Origin: an uncultured Clostridia bacterium
GTDB taxonomy: Bacteria > Bacillota > Clostridia > Oscillospirales > Butyricicoccaceae
DNA: 44,035 nucleotides
Direction: 5' to 3'
Assembly: GCA_944375715.1 (NCBI GenBank)
Contig: CALWAP010000014.1
Location: 1-44,035, forward strand
The notes beneath the pieces are model-generated. The model ran no database searches. It worked only from the letters and a program-made list of their open reading frames with translations, and was not told the DNA's origin. Position 1 is the first letter of the stretch. Each line of letters starts with the position of its first letter. Shown one piece after another: positions 21,595 through 29,522 of the stretch. The position numbers and the translations under genes were made by a program.

Positions 21595-22056
21595 ATGAGA
21601 TGTCCGTTTTGCGGTTACAGCGAAAGCAGGGTTATAGATTCACGGCCAACAGATGAGGGGAACAGTATCAGAAGGCGCAGGGAGTGTCTTTCCTGCGGCA
21701 GCCGGTTTACTACATATGAGACGGTGGAAAGCCTTCCGATAATCGTTGTTAAAAAAGACGGGTCAAGGGAGACTTTTGACCGAAGCAAGCTTCTGGGTGG
21801 GCTGGTTAAGGCCTGTGAAAAAAGGCAGGTACCCCTTTCAAGGCTGGAAAAGCTGGTAGCGGATATCGAACAGTACATTTCAAACTCTCTTACAAGAGAG
21901 GTCAAAAGCGAATATATCGGAGAGCTTGCCATGAATGAACTGAAGAAAATAGACGAGGTGGCATATGTACGCTTTGCCTCTGTCTATCGGCAATTTAAGG
22001 ATATCAACACATTTATGGAAGAGCTGACAAAGCTCCTTAACAAAGACAACGCATGA
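21595..22056 (+). CDS. nrdR: Transcriptional repressor NrdR
   Basis: A 153-residue ATP-cone regulator that represses ribonucleotide reductase genes when dATP is plentiful. The N-terminal zinc ribbon is [20 protein letters not shown] with the second pair in [12 protein letters not shown]. The ATP-cone follows ([20 protein letters not shown], then [16 protein letters not shown]). Length and all four zinc cysteines are standard. The start at 21595 is fixed by the invariant MRCPFC. Ribosome site is weak (CGGGGGAAAA). No NrdR box could be identified by eye in its own promoter. A GC-rich terminator follows. Confidence 0.97.
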   Translation: MRCPFCGYSESRVIDSRPTDEGNSIRRRRECLSCGSRFTTYETVESLPIIVVKKDGSRETFDRSKLLGGLVKACEKRQVPLSRLEKLVADIEQYISNSLTREVKSEYIGELAMNELKKIDEVAYVRFASVYRQFKDINTFMEELTKLLNKDNA

Positions 22057-22065
22057 TGCAGCGGC

Positions 22066-22095
22066 AAAAACCCCGGCCAGCCGGCCGGGGTTTTT
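22066..22095. terminator. Bidirectional terminator after nrdR
   Basis: A 13-bp stem AAAAACCCCGGCC (22066-22078) with its complement (22083-22095), loop AGCC, between converging genes. Confidence 0.92.
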
Positions 22096-22100
22096 GCTAT

Positions 22101-22439
22101 TTAAAATATGCTTCTTATATCTGGATGGTCAAAGTTCCTGACAATTTCCAAAAGTCCGGCTATTTCACGTTGAGATTCCTCAAGTTCTTCACCTTCGGCG
22201 GCGCACGCCCTTTCTAAAGCAAGAGTGACATTGTCCACTTCTTCATGAGTTATGAGGCTGGTAAGGATATTTTGATGGCTAAGCCAAAAATCCCTTGCTT
22301 GTGAAAAACTCTCTTCGTTGCCCTCAAGAGAGTATTCCAAAACCGTGTCGCAGTATTGTCCGATTTTAAACTGTAAAAAGGCGCCTGCCAGGGGTATGCA
22401 GATTATGATAGCGCAGGCGACTATAACTTTAAATTTCAA
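22101..22439 (-). CDS. DUF4363 family membrane protein, 112 aa
   Basis: A TTG start at 22439 is chosen: AAGGAGGGGG lies 4 bases before it, and the TTGA overlap with the upstream stop codon gives the usual coupled arrangement. The product has one N-terminal helix (VIVACAIIICIPLAGAFLQF) and an extracytoplasmic helical domain with the pattern FWLSHQNILTSLITHEEVDN, which is typical of DUF4363. Function is unknown; in Clostridia the gene commonly follows a DUF421 gene as here. The pair shares one transcript and converges on nrdR. Confidence 0.8.
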   Translation of the reverse strand: MKFKVIVACAIIICIPLAGAFLQFKIGQYCDTVLEYSLEGNEESFSQARDFWLSHQNILTSLITHEEVDNVTLALERACAAEGEELEESQREIAGLLEIVRNFDHPDIRSIF

Positions 22440-23116
22440 TTTGCCCCCTCCTTTTTGCAGAATACGATGCTTCCAAAAATGTCGGCACACATAAAATATA
22501 CCTGAGAGGGATCATTAACCCCGTTTGCCCTTATTACCTTTTCAAGCCACTGACTGTCTTTGGATATAGTTTTGAGGTTGGACGCAATGATATGCCCATC
22601 TGAAATAACAGTATAAAATGGCCCCGACTGAGGCGGCTTTATGCCCAGGTCTTTAAGGGTGGCTGGATGTTTTTCACCTTTGAGCATTATGCTAAGCTGC
22701 CCGTTTGTCTCAATGTGTGCCATTTCCACATCTCTTATATCGAATATGCCTTTAAGCCTCAGGGCAGCCATTATGTCATCAAGACTCAGGCGCAGCTTTT
22801 CTATTTCTTTTTCCAAAAGCATACCATTGCTTATTACCTGTACGGGATTGCCGGACAGCAGTCTTCTGAAACGGATATGGCGCTGGGAAAAAGCCGAAAT
22901 TATAACTTCGGCCGACATAAGAGTCAGTATGGGTATGACGCCGTGGCTCAGAGGAATATCGATATCCTGGACGGGAACTGAGGCTACCGCCGATACGAGT
23001 ATGGTGACCACCAGCTCACCCGGTTGCATTTCACCGACCTGACGCTTGCCCATAAGACGTACTGCGGCTATTATAACAATATAAAGAATAAGAGTTCGGA
23101 TAAAGGGGACCAACAT
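22436..23116 (-). CDS. DUF421 family membrane protein (YetF/YcaP-like)
   Basis: A 226-residue protein with three N-terminal helices (LVPFIRTLILYIVIIAAVRL, then LVVTILVSAVASVP and a third around residue 65) and a cytoplasmic domain. RLMGKRQVGEMQPGELVV and the later NGMLLEKEIEKLRLSLDDIM are the conserved DUF421 features. Family members are linked to spore or membrane functions but have no proven activity. The start at 23116 follows AGAGGTG by 6 bases; a GTG at 23125 is the alternative. Its stop overlaps the TTG start of the DUF4363 gene. Confidence 0.87.
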   Translation of the reverse strand: MLVPFIRTLILYIVIIAAVRLMGKRQVGEMQPGELVVTILVSAVASVPVQDIDIPLSHGVIPILTLMSAEVIISAFSQRHIRFRRLLSGNPVQVISNGMLLEKEIEKLRLSLDDIMAALRLKGIFDIRDVEMAHIETNGQLSIMLKGEKHPATLKDLGIKPPQSGPFYTVISDGHIIASNLKTISKDSQWLEKVIRANGVNDPSQVYFMCADIFGSIVFCKKEGAN

Positions 23117-23187
23117 GTAAGGCACCTCTGATACAAAGGATAAAAGAATATATCTATTATGTCTTAAAAGCCCTGGCGTATACGAAA

Positions 23188-23214
23188 AACGCCCGGGCTT
23201 TTAGCCCGGGCGTT
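23188..23214 (-). terminator. Terminator of the M20 peptidase gene
   Basis: A 12-bp GC-rich stem (23203-23214 with 23188-23199) and 3-nt loop; on the minus strand it is followed by TTTT. Confidence 0.85.
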
Positions 23215-23228
23215 CTGAGTTTTGACTA

Positions 23229-24374
23229 TCAGTCGAAATAATCAAGCAGGAAAGCGGCAATGATATCGGTGCCGGTTACCATCGAGTCGAGCATGATATG
23301 CTCTTCGCGTGTGTGGGCGCCCTTTCCTATGTAGCCGCCAAAGCAGACCGAGGGAATGCCGACCGAGAAGGGAATGTTGCAGTCGGTGGAACCGGGATAG
23401 GTCTTGACTTCCTCATGATAACGGGTAGCGATGGCTTGTTTTACCTTCTGCATAAGGGCTTCCTGCCTCTGGGCATCGACATCACCCATGCAGGGCCTTT
23501 CACCCAGGACAGTGACTTTGAGATTCAGGCAGTCTTTTTTGGCTTCCTCAATGATCTCGCTGAAATATTTGCCCATGGTCTCAAGGCATATACGGGAATC
23601 ACTGCGGTACTCGTAAAGCATCTCGGCATGCTGGGCAATGGTGTTGACAGATGTGCCCCCCGAGATCATGCCGACATTATATGTCGTCTTGCTGTCGCCG
23701 TCGTGGGGGACTTCGACCTCATAGAGCTTTTCGATAACGGCGGCCAGACGCTGTATGGCATTGCGATTGCCGAAGGATCCATAGGAATGGCCGCCCTCGG
23801 TGTCCAGCTCGACCTTATATCTCATAGAGCCTACCGACTTGTTGCAGATGCCGGTATATGAACCGTCGAGGGATACAAACTCGCTTATCCTGTCGCCGAA
23901 ATCCTTTACTATCTGGCGGGAGCCCTTGAGGTTACCCAGACCTTCCTCGCCGGAATTGAGAACAAAAAGAACGCCTTTGGGAGCATTGAGCTTGTTCGTC
24001 ACGACATACTTGATAAGGGTCAGCAGGATAGCTACGTTGGCTGTATCATCGCCGATACCGGGGCATGCGGCAATATTCCCGTCAACCTTTACCGTGAAGG
24101 GCTCCATGTCGGGGAACACCGTATCGGTATGGGCCATAATAGCCAGAAGTTCGTTTTTGCCCTCACACTGATAGGGGAATACGACGTTGAGAGCTTCGTC
24201 AATATAAACGCCCTCGGCGCCGATGTTTTCAAGCCACTGCTTTATGTACTCGGCCCTTTTCTCTTCGTGGTTGGAGGGTGAAGGGATGCCGCAGAGGGTG
24301 AAAAGCAGTTCTTCTATGGACTTTCTGTTTTCGTCCAAAAAGGCCTGCGCCTTGGGGGACAGTTCTTTTATCAT
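23229..24374 (-). CDS. M20-family metallopeptidase
   Basis: A 381-residue zinc exopeptidase of the M20/peptidase T-like group, probably acting on di- or tripeptides in the cytoplasm. Metal ligands are seen in MAHTDTVFPD (His81), CPGIGDDTAN (bridging Asp), NSGEEGLGN (catalytic Glu and ligand), SLDGSYTG (Asp) and GAHTREEH (His). The central dimerisation lid contains TEGGHSYGSFGNRNAI. Start follows GGGAGG. It lacks a signal peptide. It is divergent from the gene at 24526 and ends in a strong hairpin, so it stands alone. Exact substrate is unknown. Confidence 0.9.
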   Translation of the reverse strand: MIKELSPKAQAFLDENRKSIEELLFTLCGIPSPSNHEEKRAEYIKQWLENIGAEGVYIDEALNVVFPYQCEGKNELLAIMAHTDTVFPDMEPFTVKVDGNIAACPGIGDDTANVAILLTLIKYVVTNKLNAPKGVLFVLNSGEEGLGNLKGSRQIVKDFGDRISEFVSLDGSYTGICNKSVGSMRYKVELDTEGGHSYGSFGNRNAIQRLAAVIEKLYEVEVPHDGDSKTTYNVGMISGGTSVNTIAQHAEMLYEYRSDSRICLETMGKYFSEIIEEAKKDCLNLKVTVLGERPCMGDVDAQRQEALMQKVKQAIATRYHEEVKTYPGSTDCNIPFSVGIPSVCFGGYIGKGAHTREEHIMLDSMVTGTDIIAAFLLDYFD

Positions 24375-24446
24375 GGTTTTTTACCTCCCGTTTTTTGTTA
24401 TTACATAATAAGAATACCATTATACTAAAGATAAAACAAGTATAAA

Positions 24447-24475
24447 TTGACTGAATGGCCGATGTATGCTATATT
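24447..24475 (+). promoter_or_regulatory. Promoter of the 544-aa membrane protein gene
   Basis: TTGACT (24447-24452), 17-bp spacer, TATATT (24470-24475), 50 bases before the TTG start at 24526. Confidence 0.65.
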
Positions 24476-24525
24476 GACTTATAACGATAAAGCATCTGGT
24501 AGCAATCTTTCAAGGAGGAAATGTT

Positions 24526-26160
24526 TTGGATAAGATATCGGGAAAGAGCGGGTTTAAAAGAACTGCTTTAAACATATTTATAACTTTGGCTTTCGGGCTT
24601 GTGTATTTCTATTTTGCACTGCCTGCCATAAACCTGCATGATAAGGATTTTTACGGGTTTTTCTTTATCATGGCGGCAGTATACTGCGTACTGTCTTTTA
24701 TAAGTTCGGGGATATACAAGATAACCGAGCATGGTGAATTTTTCAAAAGCATTAAGAAGACCTGTTTTCTGCCATTTGTGGTGTGTATACTTCTTTTGCT
24801 GCTTTTGATTTTTGGAAGCCTTGCCTCAAGTGTTGTTTTCAGATCAGGGGCCTATACAAAACTTCTGGAGCCGGAAGACGGCAATTTTACCGAAGACGTA
24901 AAGGAGATATCTTTTGATAAGATACCCATGCTGGATGCAGCTTCGGCCTCACGTTTGGGCGACAGGAAGCTGGGCGAACTGAGCGATATGGTCTCTCAGT
25001 TTGAAGTGTCCGAAAACTATTATCAGATAAATTATAACGGTACCCCTGTCAGAGTAGCGCCCTTGGAATATGGCGATATTTTCAAGTGGTTCAATAACCG
25101 CTCGGGAGGACTGCCCGCCTATATAGTCATAGATATGGTGACCCAGAATGTCGAGGTCGTCAGGCTTGACGAGGGTATGAAGTATACCGACAACGAACTG
25201 TTTTTCAGGAACATTTACCGCTATATCAGGTTTAAGTATCCGACCTTTATGTTCGATTCGGTTAATTTTGAAATTGATGACAACGGTGTGCCTTATTGGA
25301 TATGTCCGAAAGTGGAAAAGACCATCGGACTTTTCGGCGGTACCGATGTAAACGGAGCTGTGCTGGTCAATGCCATAACGGGAGAGTCACAGTATTATGA
25401 AGAGGTGCCCACCTGGGTCGACAGGGTATACTCGGCTGACCTTATAATCGAGCAGTATGATTACCACGGGCTTTACCAGAACGGTTTCTGGAATTCGATA
25501 TTCGGGCAGAAGGGCGTTACCGTCACGACCGACGGTTCAAATTACATTGCCCTTAATGACGATGTATATGTTTACACCGGCATAACCTCTGTTGGCGGAG
25601 ACCAGAGCAATATAGGCTTTATCCTCGTCAACCAGAGGACCAAGGAATCGAAGTTTTACTCCTGCGCCGGGGCGGATGAATATTCGGCCGTCAATTCGGC
25701 TGAGGGTGTCGTTCAGCATCTGGCATATAAGGCAACCTTCCCGCTGCTTTTGAATGTATCTTCCGAGCCGACATATTTCATGGCCCTCAAAGATAATGCC
25801 GGACTTGTTAAGATGTACGCCATGGTAAATGTTCAGCAGTACAATATCGTCGGAACGGGCGCCAGCGTTTCGGAGTGTGAGAAGGAGTATGAGCGTCTTT
25901 TGGCTGAAAACGGCATCACCCAGGCCCAGCCTAAGCCGGGAAACGAGATAAAGGGCGTAGTGGAGGATATCAGGACGGCGGTTATAAGCGGTAATTCTTA
26001 TTATTACTTCCGCCTTGCGGGACAGGATTGGTATTACTGTCTGCCTGTTGCTTCCGATCAGACAGCCGTAATCGTCAATATCGGTGACAGTGTTGTTATA
26101 ACCGATGCCGAAGAAAGCGGAGAAATTCGAAACGCTACCACAATAGAAAAAGAAGACTGA
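24526..26160 (+). CDS. Membrane protein of unknown function, 544 aa
   Basis: Start is TTG at 24526, 6 bases after AAGGAGGA; the nearby ATG at 24521 is out of frame. Three hydrophobic helices occupy residues ~13-32, 42-62 and 84-108. The remaining ~435 residues contain three related beta units, AYIVIDMVTQNVEVVRL, NGAVLVNAITGESQYYEE and IGFILVNQRTKESKFYS, that resemble PepSY-like modules (strand, Asp/Asn-rich turn, strand). A C-terminal ~70 residues after a Pro-rich linker (TQAQPKPGNEI) may be a separate OB-like domain. I recognise no named family. A role in regulating a surface enzyme would fit PepSY-like repeats but is speculation. Monocistronic. Confidence 0.75.
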   Translation: MDKISGKSGFKRTALNIFITLAFGLVYFYFALPAINLHDKDFYGFFFIMAAVYCVLSFISSGIYKITEHGEFFKSIKKTCFLPFVVCILLLLLLIFGSLASSVVFRSGAYTKLLEPEDGNFTEDVKEISFDKIPMLDAASASRLGDRKLGELSDMVSQFEVSENYYQINYNGTPVRVAPLEYGDIFKWFNNRSGGLPAYIVIDMVTQNVEVVRLDEGMKYTDNELFFRNIYRYIRFKYPTFMFDSVNFEIDDNGVPYWICPKVEKTIGLFGGTDVNGAVLVNAITGESQYYEEVPTWVDRVYSADLIIEQYDYHGLYQNGFWNSIFGQKGVTVTTDGSNYIALNDDVYVYTGITSVGGDQSNIGFILVNQRTKESKFYSCAGADEYSAVNSAEGVVQHLAYKATFPLLLNVSSEPTYFMALKDNAGLVKMYAMVNVQQYNIVGTGASVSECEKEYERLLAENGITQAQPKPGNEIKGVVEDIRTAVISGNSYYYFRLAGQDWYYCLPVASDQTAVIVNIGDSVVITDAEESGEIRNATTIEKED

Positions 26161-26171
26161 TTTCTATATCG

Positions 26172-26206
26172 AATCCGCTTCCTGTTTTACGGGAAGCGGA
26201 TTTTTT
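26172..26206 (+). terminator. Terminator after the 544-aa protein gene
   Basis: An 11-bp stem AATCCGCTTCC (26172-26182) with its complement (26192-26202) and a following T run. Confidence 0.9.
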
Positions 26207-26266
26207 ATTAATGACACAGAAAGTACAAAACGATGCTGTATATTTAAAATGAGGGGGGCGGCAAGC

Positions 26267-26938
26267 GTGAATTTCAAAATACTGATTGCTGAGGACGAAT
26301 ATAAAATACGCGAGGTTCTGTGCGATTATTTCCGAAGCAAGGGAGATGTGCCTTTTGAGGCGGAAAACGGAGAAAAGGCGCTGGAAATGGCCCAGGGCCT
26401 TGAGTTTGACGCCGTGCTTCTTGACATAATGATGCCGGGGCTTGACGGCTTTTCGGTATGCCGGGCTTTGAGAAAAAACAGCGATGTGCCTCTGCTTTTC
26501 CTGACGGCCCTTTCGGATGAGGAAGACAAGCTTTTCGGGTACGAGCTGGGGGCCGATGATTATATAACAAAGCCCTTTACCATGTCGGTTTTGTACGCTA
26601 AAATAACGGCTTTGATAAAGCGCAGGCAGGGGAATATGCTGACGGGCGACAGTCTGGAATGTGCCGGAATCATGTTAAGGCTGTCCTCACAAAGGGTGTT
26701 TGCCGGGAAAAAGGAGATAAAACTTACTCCGAAAGAATACTCGCTTTTAAAATGCCTCATGCAGAACAGGAATATAGTCATGAGCCGAGAACAGCTTTTG
26801 GTCAAATGCTGGGGATACGATTATAACGGCGAATCGCGGGCTGTGGATACCCATATAAAGCGGTTGAGGGAAAAGCTGGAGGAGCATGCTGAGTGCATCA
26901 AAACCGTGGTTAAGGCAGGCTATATGCTGGAGGGGTGA
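26267..26938 (+). CDS. OmpR-family response regulator
   Basis: A 223-residue two-domain regulator. The receiver has the acidic pair in LIAEDEYKIRE, phospho-acceptor Asp53 in LLDIMMPGLDG and the conserved Lys in YITKPF. The winged-helix output domain runs from ~residue 125, with TPKEYSLLKCLMQNRNIVMS and RAVDTHIKRLREKL. I prefer the GTG at 26267 (MNFKILIAEDE), 8 bases after a G-rich ribosome site; the ATG at 26249 would add six residues that overlap that site. The stop lies 2 bases before the kinase start at 26941, so the two proteins are a cognate pair. Target genes are unknown. Confidence 0.93.
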   Translation: MNFKILIAEDEYKIREVLCDYFRSKGDVPFEAENGEKALEMAQGLEFDAVLLDIMMPGLDGFSVCRALRKNSDVPLLFLTALSDEEDKLFGYELGADDYITKPFTMSVLYAKITALIKRRQGNMLTGDSLECAGIMLRLSSQRVFAGKKEIKLTPKEYSLLKCLMQNRNIVMSREQLLVKCWGYDYNGESRAVDTHIKRLREKLEEHAECIKTVVKAGYMLEG

Positions 26939-26940
26939 TT

Positions 26941-28917
26941 ATGAACGGGAAAAAAGCCTTGGCGCACAAGGGGATCGTACTCAGGATATCTGCTTTAGTT
27001 TTTGCCGTATGGACTATGTGCATGGCTGCCATTACTCTGGCAGTTTCTCTCGATGTGATGTCGCAGCTTTCAGGTATCGCGCAGGTAAGCCCCAAAAATT
27101 CCGGCGCAAGAGCCGGACTTGACAGGCTGTATTCCCCGGAAGGAAGGGAAGAAAGGAATGTCCCGGGGGCAAAGGAATATTCCATGATCCTTGCCCTTAA
27201 TGGCCTTGAATCCTTTATTTTTCCAAAAAGCTACGGAAATTACGCCTCCGGCCTTGAGAAACTTGATATTTACTCCTCGGGAGGGAAAGCTATCCGTTCG
27301 GCAGGCCTTTTTATCGGGCGGGACGGAGAAATCCTTGCCCAAAGCGGCAGCCGCATTTATTTCAGGTACATAACTCAAGAGGTTTGGCAAACTCATGGTG
27401 AAGAGGATACAGCCTCAGGTTACGGCTGGATAGATCTGGACCTTGACGAATACCAAAAAGAAAAATACCGTTACCTTATCGCCAGGCTGGAATCGGACAG
27501 CATCCAGGCTTTGAGAATAACGGGGTATATAGGCGATAACGGTCAGATAAATCCGTTGTCGATTTCCGGCTTGCAGAAAACCGGAGGTTATGAAGAAGCC
27601 TTAGAGGGTTTGAATGCTGAAATAACCGACAGTTATACCAAAAGCAAAATGGAAGAATTGGGACTTGCCGAGTGGTGGGTGTATATGGATGAAGGCTTTG
27701 ATGTTCAAGGGGAACTGCCGGTAACCGTATATGCACTTGATATGCAAATATGCGTTTACGAAGCGGGACAGGAGGTAAATTATCGGGGTGAAGATCATGA
27801 AAACCTGTTGTCGATTTTAAAGACGATGGCATATTACAAAGAAAAAGATATTTCTTCGGGGGCCTCGGACTTTGGGCTTTTCAACAGTATAGTGTTTGGT
27901 TCCTGGGGATACGGCGATGGGGAGGACGGCGCCTGGTTTGTTTCCGCTTTTGAACTGAGTCCTTTGTTTACAGCCGTATCTTTTCTGAAAAGGACATATT
28001 TTCTGACATTCACGGCAGCCGCTGCGGGATGTTTTCTGGTCTGCAGTTCAATACAAAGGAATCTTACAAAGCCGCTTCAGAAGATAACCTCGGCCATGGA
28101 TGACAGCTGGCCTTACGTGCCAGAGCTTAACGAGGAAAAATACAGATGGCGGGAATTGGCGGCCCTTTCCAAAAGGTATATCGAGGAAAGGGAAAGGCGT
28201 ATGCATGATATGAGGGAAATACAAAGGCTCAATACGGCTTTGGAGTATGCTTATAAAGCCGAAAAAGAACGAAGGCGGATAACCTCGAATATAGCTCATG
28301 AGCTGAAAACCCCCTTGACGGTAATTCATGGTTATGCCGAAGGCATGAAGGAAAAAATAGCCGAAGAAAAAAGGGAAAGGTATCTTGACAATATCCTGGG
28401 GGAGGCTGAGCATATGGATGCCATGGTGACTGAAATGCTTGACCTTTCTCGCCTGGAAGCAGGCAGGGTAAAGCTGGATTACACGGAGTTTGACCTTTTT
28501 GAAACGGTAAAGGAAGCGTTCGGAAGATTTGAAAGGAAAATGAGCGAAAAGTCGGTTTCGGTTTCATTTACATCAGACGAGATATGTATTGTAACTGCCG
28601 ACAGGGCAAGAATAGCCCAGGCGGTGGAGAATATTGCTTCAAATGCCGTCAAATATACCCCTTGTAAAGGGGAAATTAGGGTCAAAGTGTTCAAAGAAAA
28701 CGGGAAAACTGTATTCACCACGGAAAACAGCTTTGGCTTTTTGGCTCCCGAGGAGCTTACAAAAGTATGGGAGCCTTTTTACAGGTCCGGAAGTATTTAT
28801 TCGGAAGAAGGAACGGGTTTAGGCTTGGCTATTGTCAAAGGAATAATAGAATTGCACGGCGGAGAGTGCATCTCAAAAACGACCGAATTGGGAGTAATAT
28901 TCGGTTTCAGAATATAA
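26941..28917 (+). CDS. Sensor histidine kinase
   Basis: A 658-residue membrane kinase. Helix one is near residues 12-35 and helix two near 345-365, enclosing a ~310-residue extracytoplasmic sensor domain of unrecognised type. A HAMP-like linker and coiled coil lead to the HisKA domain (IAHELKTPLTVIHGYAEGMK, phospho-acceptor His453). The ATPase domain has N-box NIASNAVKYTP and G2 box GTGLGLAIVKG. The G1 box, usually DxGxG, reads ENSFGFL, so the ATP lid entrance is unusual. The start at 26941 follows GGAGGGG. Upstream RR is the partner. The large sensor domain suggests an extracellular ligand or cell-envelope signal. Confidence 0.92.
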   Translation: MNGKKALAHKGIVLRISALVFAVWTMCMAAITLAVSLDVMSQLSGIAQVSPKNSGARAGLDRLYSPEGREERNVPGAKEYSMILALNGLESFIFPKSYGNYASGLEKLDIYSSGGKAIRSAGLFIGRDGEILAQSGSRIYFRYITQEVWQTHGEEDTASGYGWIDLDLDEYQKEKYRYLIARLESDSIQALRITGYIGDNGQINPLSISGLQKTGGYEEALEGLNAEITDSYTKSKMEELGLAEWWVYMDEGFDVQGELPVTVYALDMQICVYEAGQEVNYRGEDHENLLSILKTMAYYKEKDISSGASDFGLFNSIVFGSWGYGDGEDGAWFVSAFELSPLFTAVSFLKRTYFLTFTAAAAGCFLVCSSIQRNLTKPLQKITSAMDDSWPYVPELNEEKYRWRELAALSKRYIEERERRMHDMREIQRLNTALEYAYKAEKERRRITSNIAHELKTPLTVIHGYAEGMKEKIAEEKRERYLDNILGEAEHMDAMVTEMLDLSRLEAGRVKLDYTEFDLFETVKEAFGRFERKMSEKSVSVSFTSDEICIVTADRARIAQAVENIASNAVKYTPCKGEIRVKVFKENGKTVFTTENSFGFLAPEELTKVWEPFYRSGSIYSEEGTGLGLAIVKGIIELHGGECISKTTELGVIFGFRI

Positions 28918-28921
28918 CCGT

Positions 28922-28949
28922 ATCCCCACGGCAGAGCCGTGGGGATTTT
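28922..28949 (+). terminator. Terminator of the two-component operon
   Basis: An 11-bp stem ATCCCCACGGC (28922-28932) with its complement (28936-28946), loop AGA, then TTT. Confidence 0.88.
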
Positions 28950-28997
28950 AATATGTAAATAAGCTTTAAATTAAGATATTGTACACAAAAAAGTGGA

Positions 28998-29026
28998 TTG
29001 ACATTTGTTGAAAATAAACCTATAAT
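28998..29026 (+). promoter_or_regulatory. Consensus promoter of the MarR-ABC operon
   Basis: TTGACA (28998-29003), 17-bp spacer, TATAAT (29021-29026): a perfect sigma-A promoter, expected where a repressor keeps it off. Confidence 0.88.
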
Positions 29027-29041
29027 GTTAGCGACCTAACA
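29026..29041. promoter_or_regulatory. Probable MarR operator
   Basis: TGTTAGCGACCTAACA: 6-bp perfect arms TGTTAG/CTAACA around CGAC. It starts at the last base of the -10 box and covers the expected transcription start, so MarR binding would block initiation. Confidence 0.7.
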
Positions 29042-29057
29042 ATAAGGAGGCGATACA

Positions 29058-29504
29058 GTGGCTAAAATTCCCGTAGTGGGAAAAGAGCTGAGGAATATTT
29101 CCAATAAAATGAAAAGGCTCGTTGATGAAAGAACGGCGAACTGCAAGCCTGCGAGCCTTACAGGCATGCAGGGATGGATAATGGGATATATAGCTGCAAA
29201 TGAGGGCCGAGATATTTTTCAGAAGGATGTGGAAAAGGAATTTGACATCAGGCGCTCAACAGCAAGCGGAATCCTTCAGCTGATGGAGACCAATGGGTAT
29301 CTAATAAAGCAGCCTGTTTTGAGGGATGGCAGGCTCAAAAAGCTGGTGCTTACAGCTAAGGCTATGGAGATACACGATAGGATAAGCGAGCAGATATTGA
29401 GGACTGAAAATCAGCTCGTATGGGATTTTACAGAGGAAGAGAAGGCTGAACTCATGCGCCTTTTGCGCAAGATGTCTGATAATCTTGACAGAAATAGCGT
29501 TTAA
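29058..29504 (+). CDS. MarR-family transcriptional regulator
   Basis: A 148-residue winged-helix regulator. The DNA-binding domain includes FQKDVEKEFDIRRSTASGIL (recognition helix) and the wing QPVLRDGRLKKLVLTAKAME; flanking helices form the dimer interface. The GTG start at 29058 follows AAGGAGG at 8 bases. It is the first gene of an operon with two ABC exporter half-genes (18-base and overlapping junctions), the usual arrangement for a drug- or toxin-responsive repressor controlling its exporter. The palindrome at 29026-29041 is the likely binding site. Confidence 0.92.
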   Translation: MAKIPVVGKELRNISNKMKRLVDERTANCKPASLTGMQGWIMGYIAANEGRDIFQKDVEKEFDIRRSTASGILQLMETNGYLIKQPVLRDGRLKKLVLTAKAMEIHDRISEQILRTENQLVWDFTEEEKAELMRLLRKMSDNLDRNSV

Positions 29505-29522
29505 TTCGGAGGTGGTTTAAAT

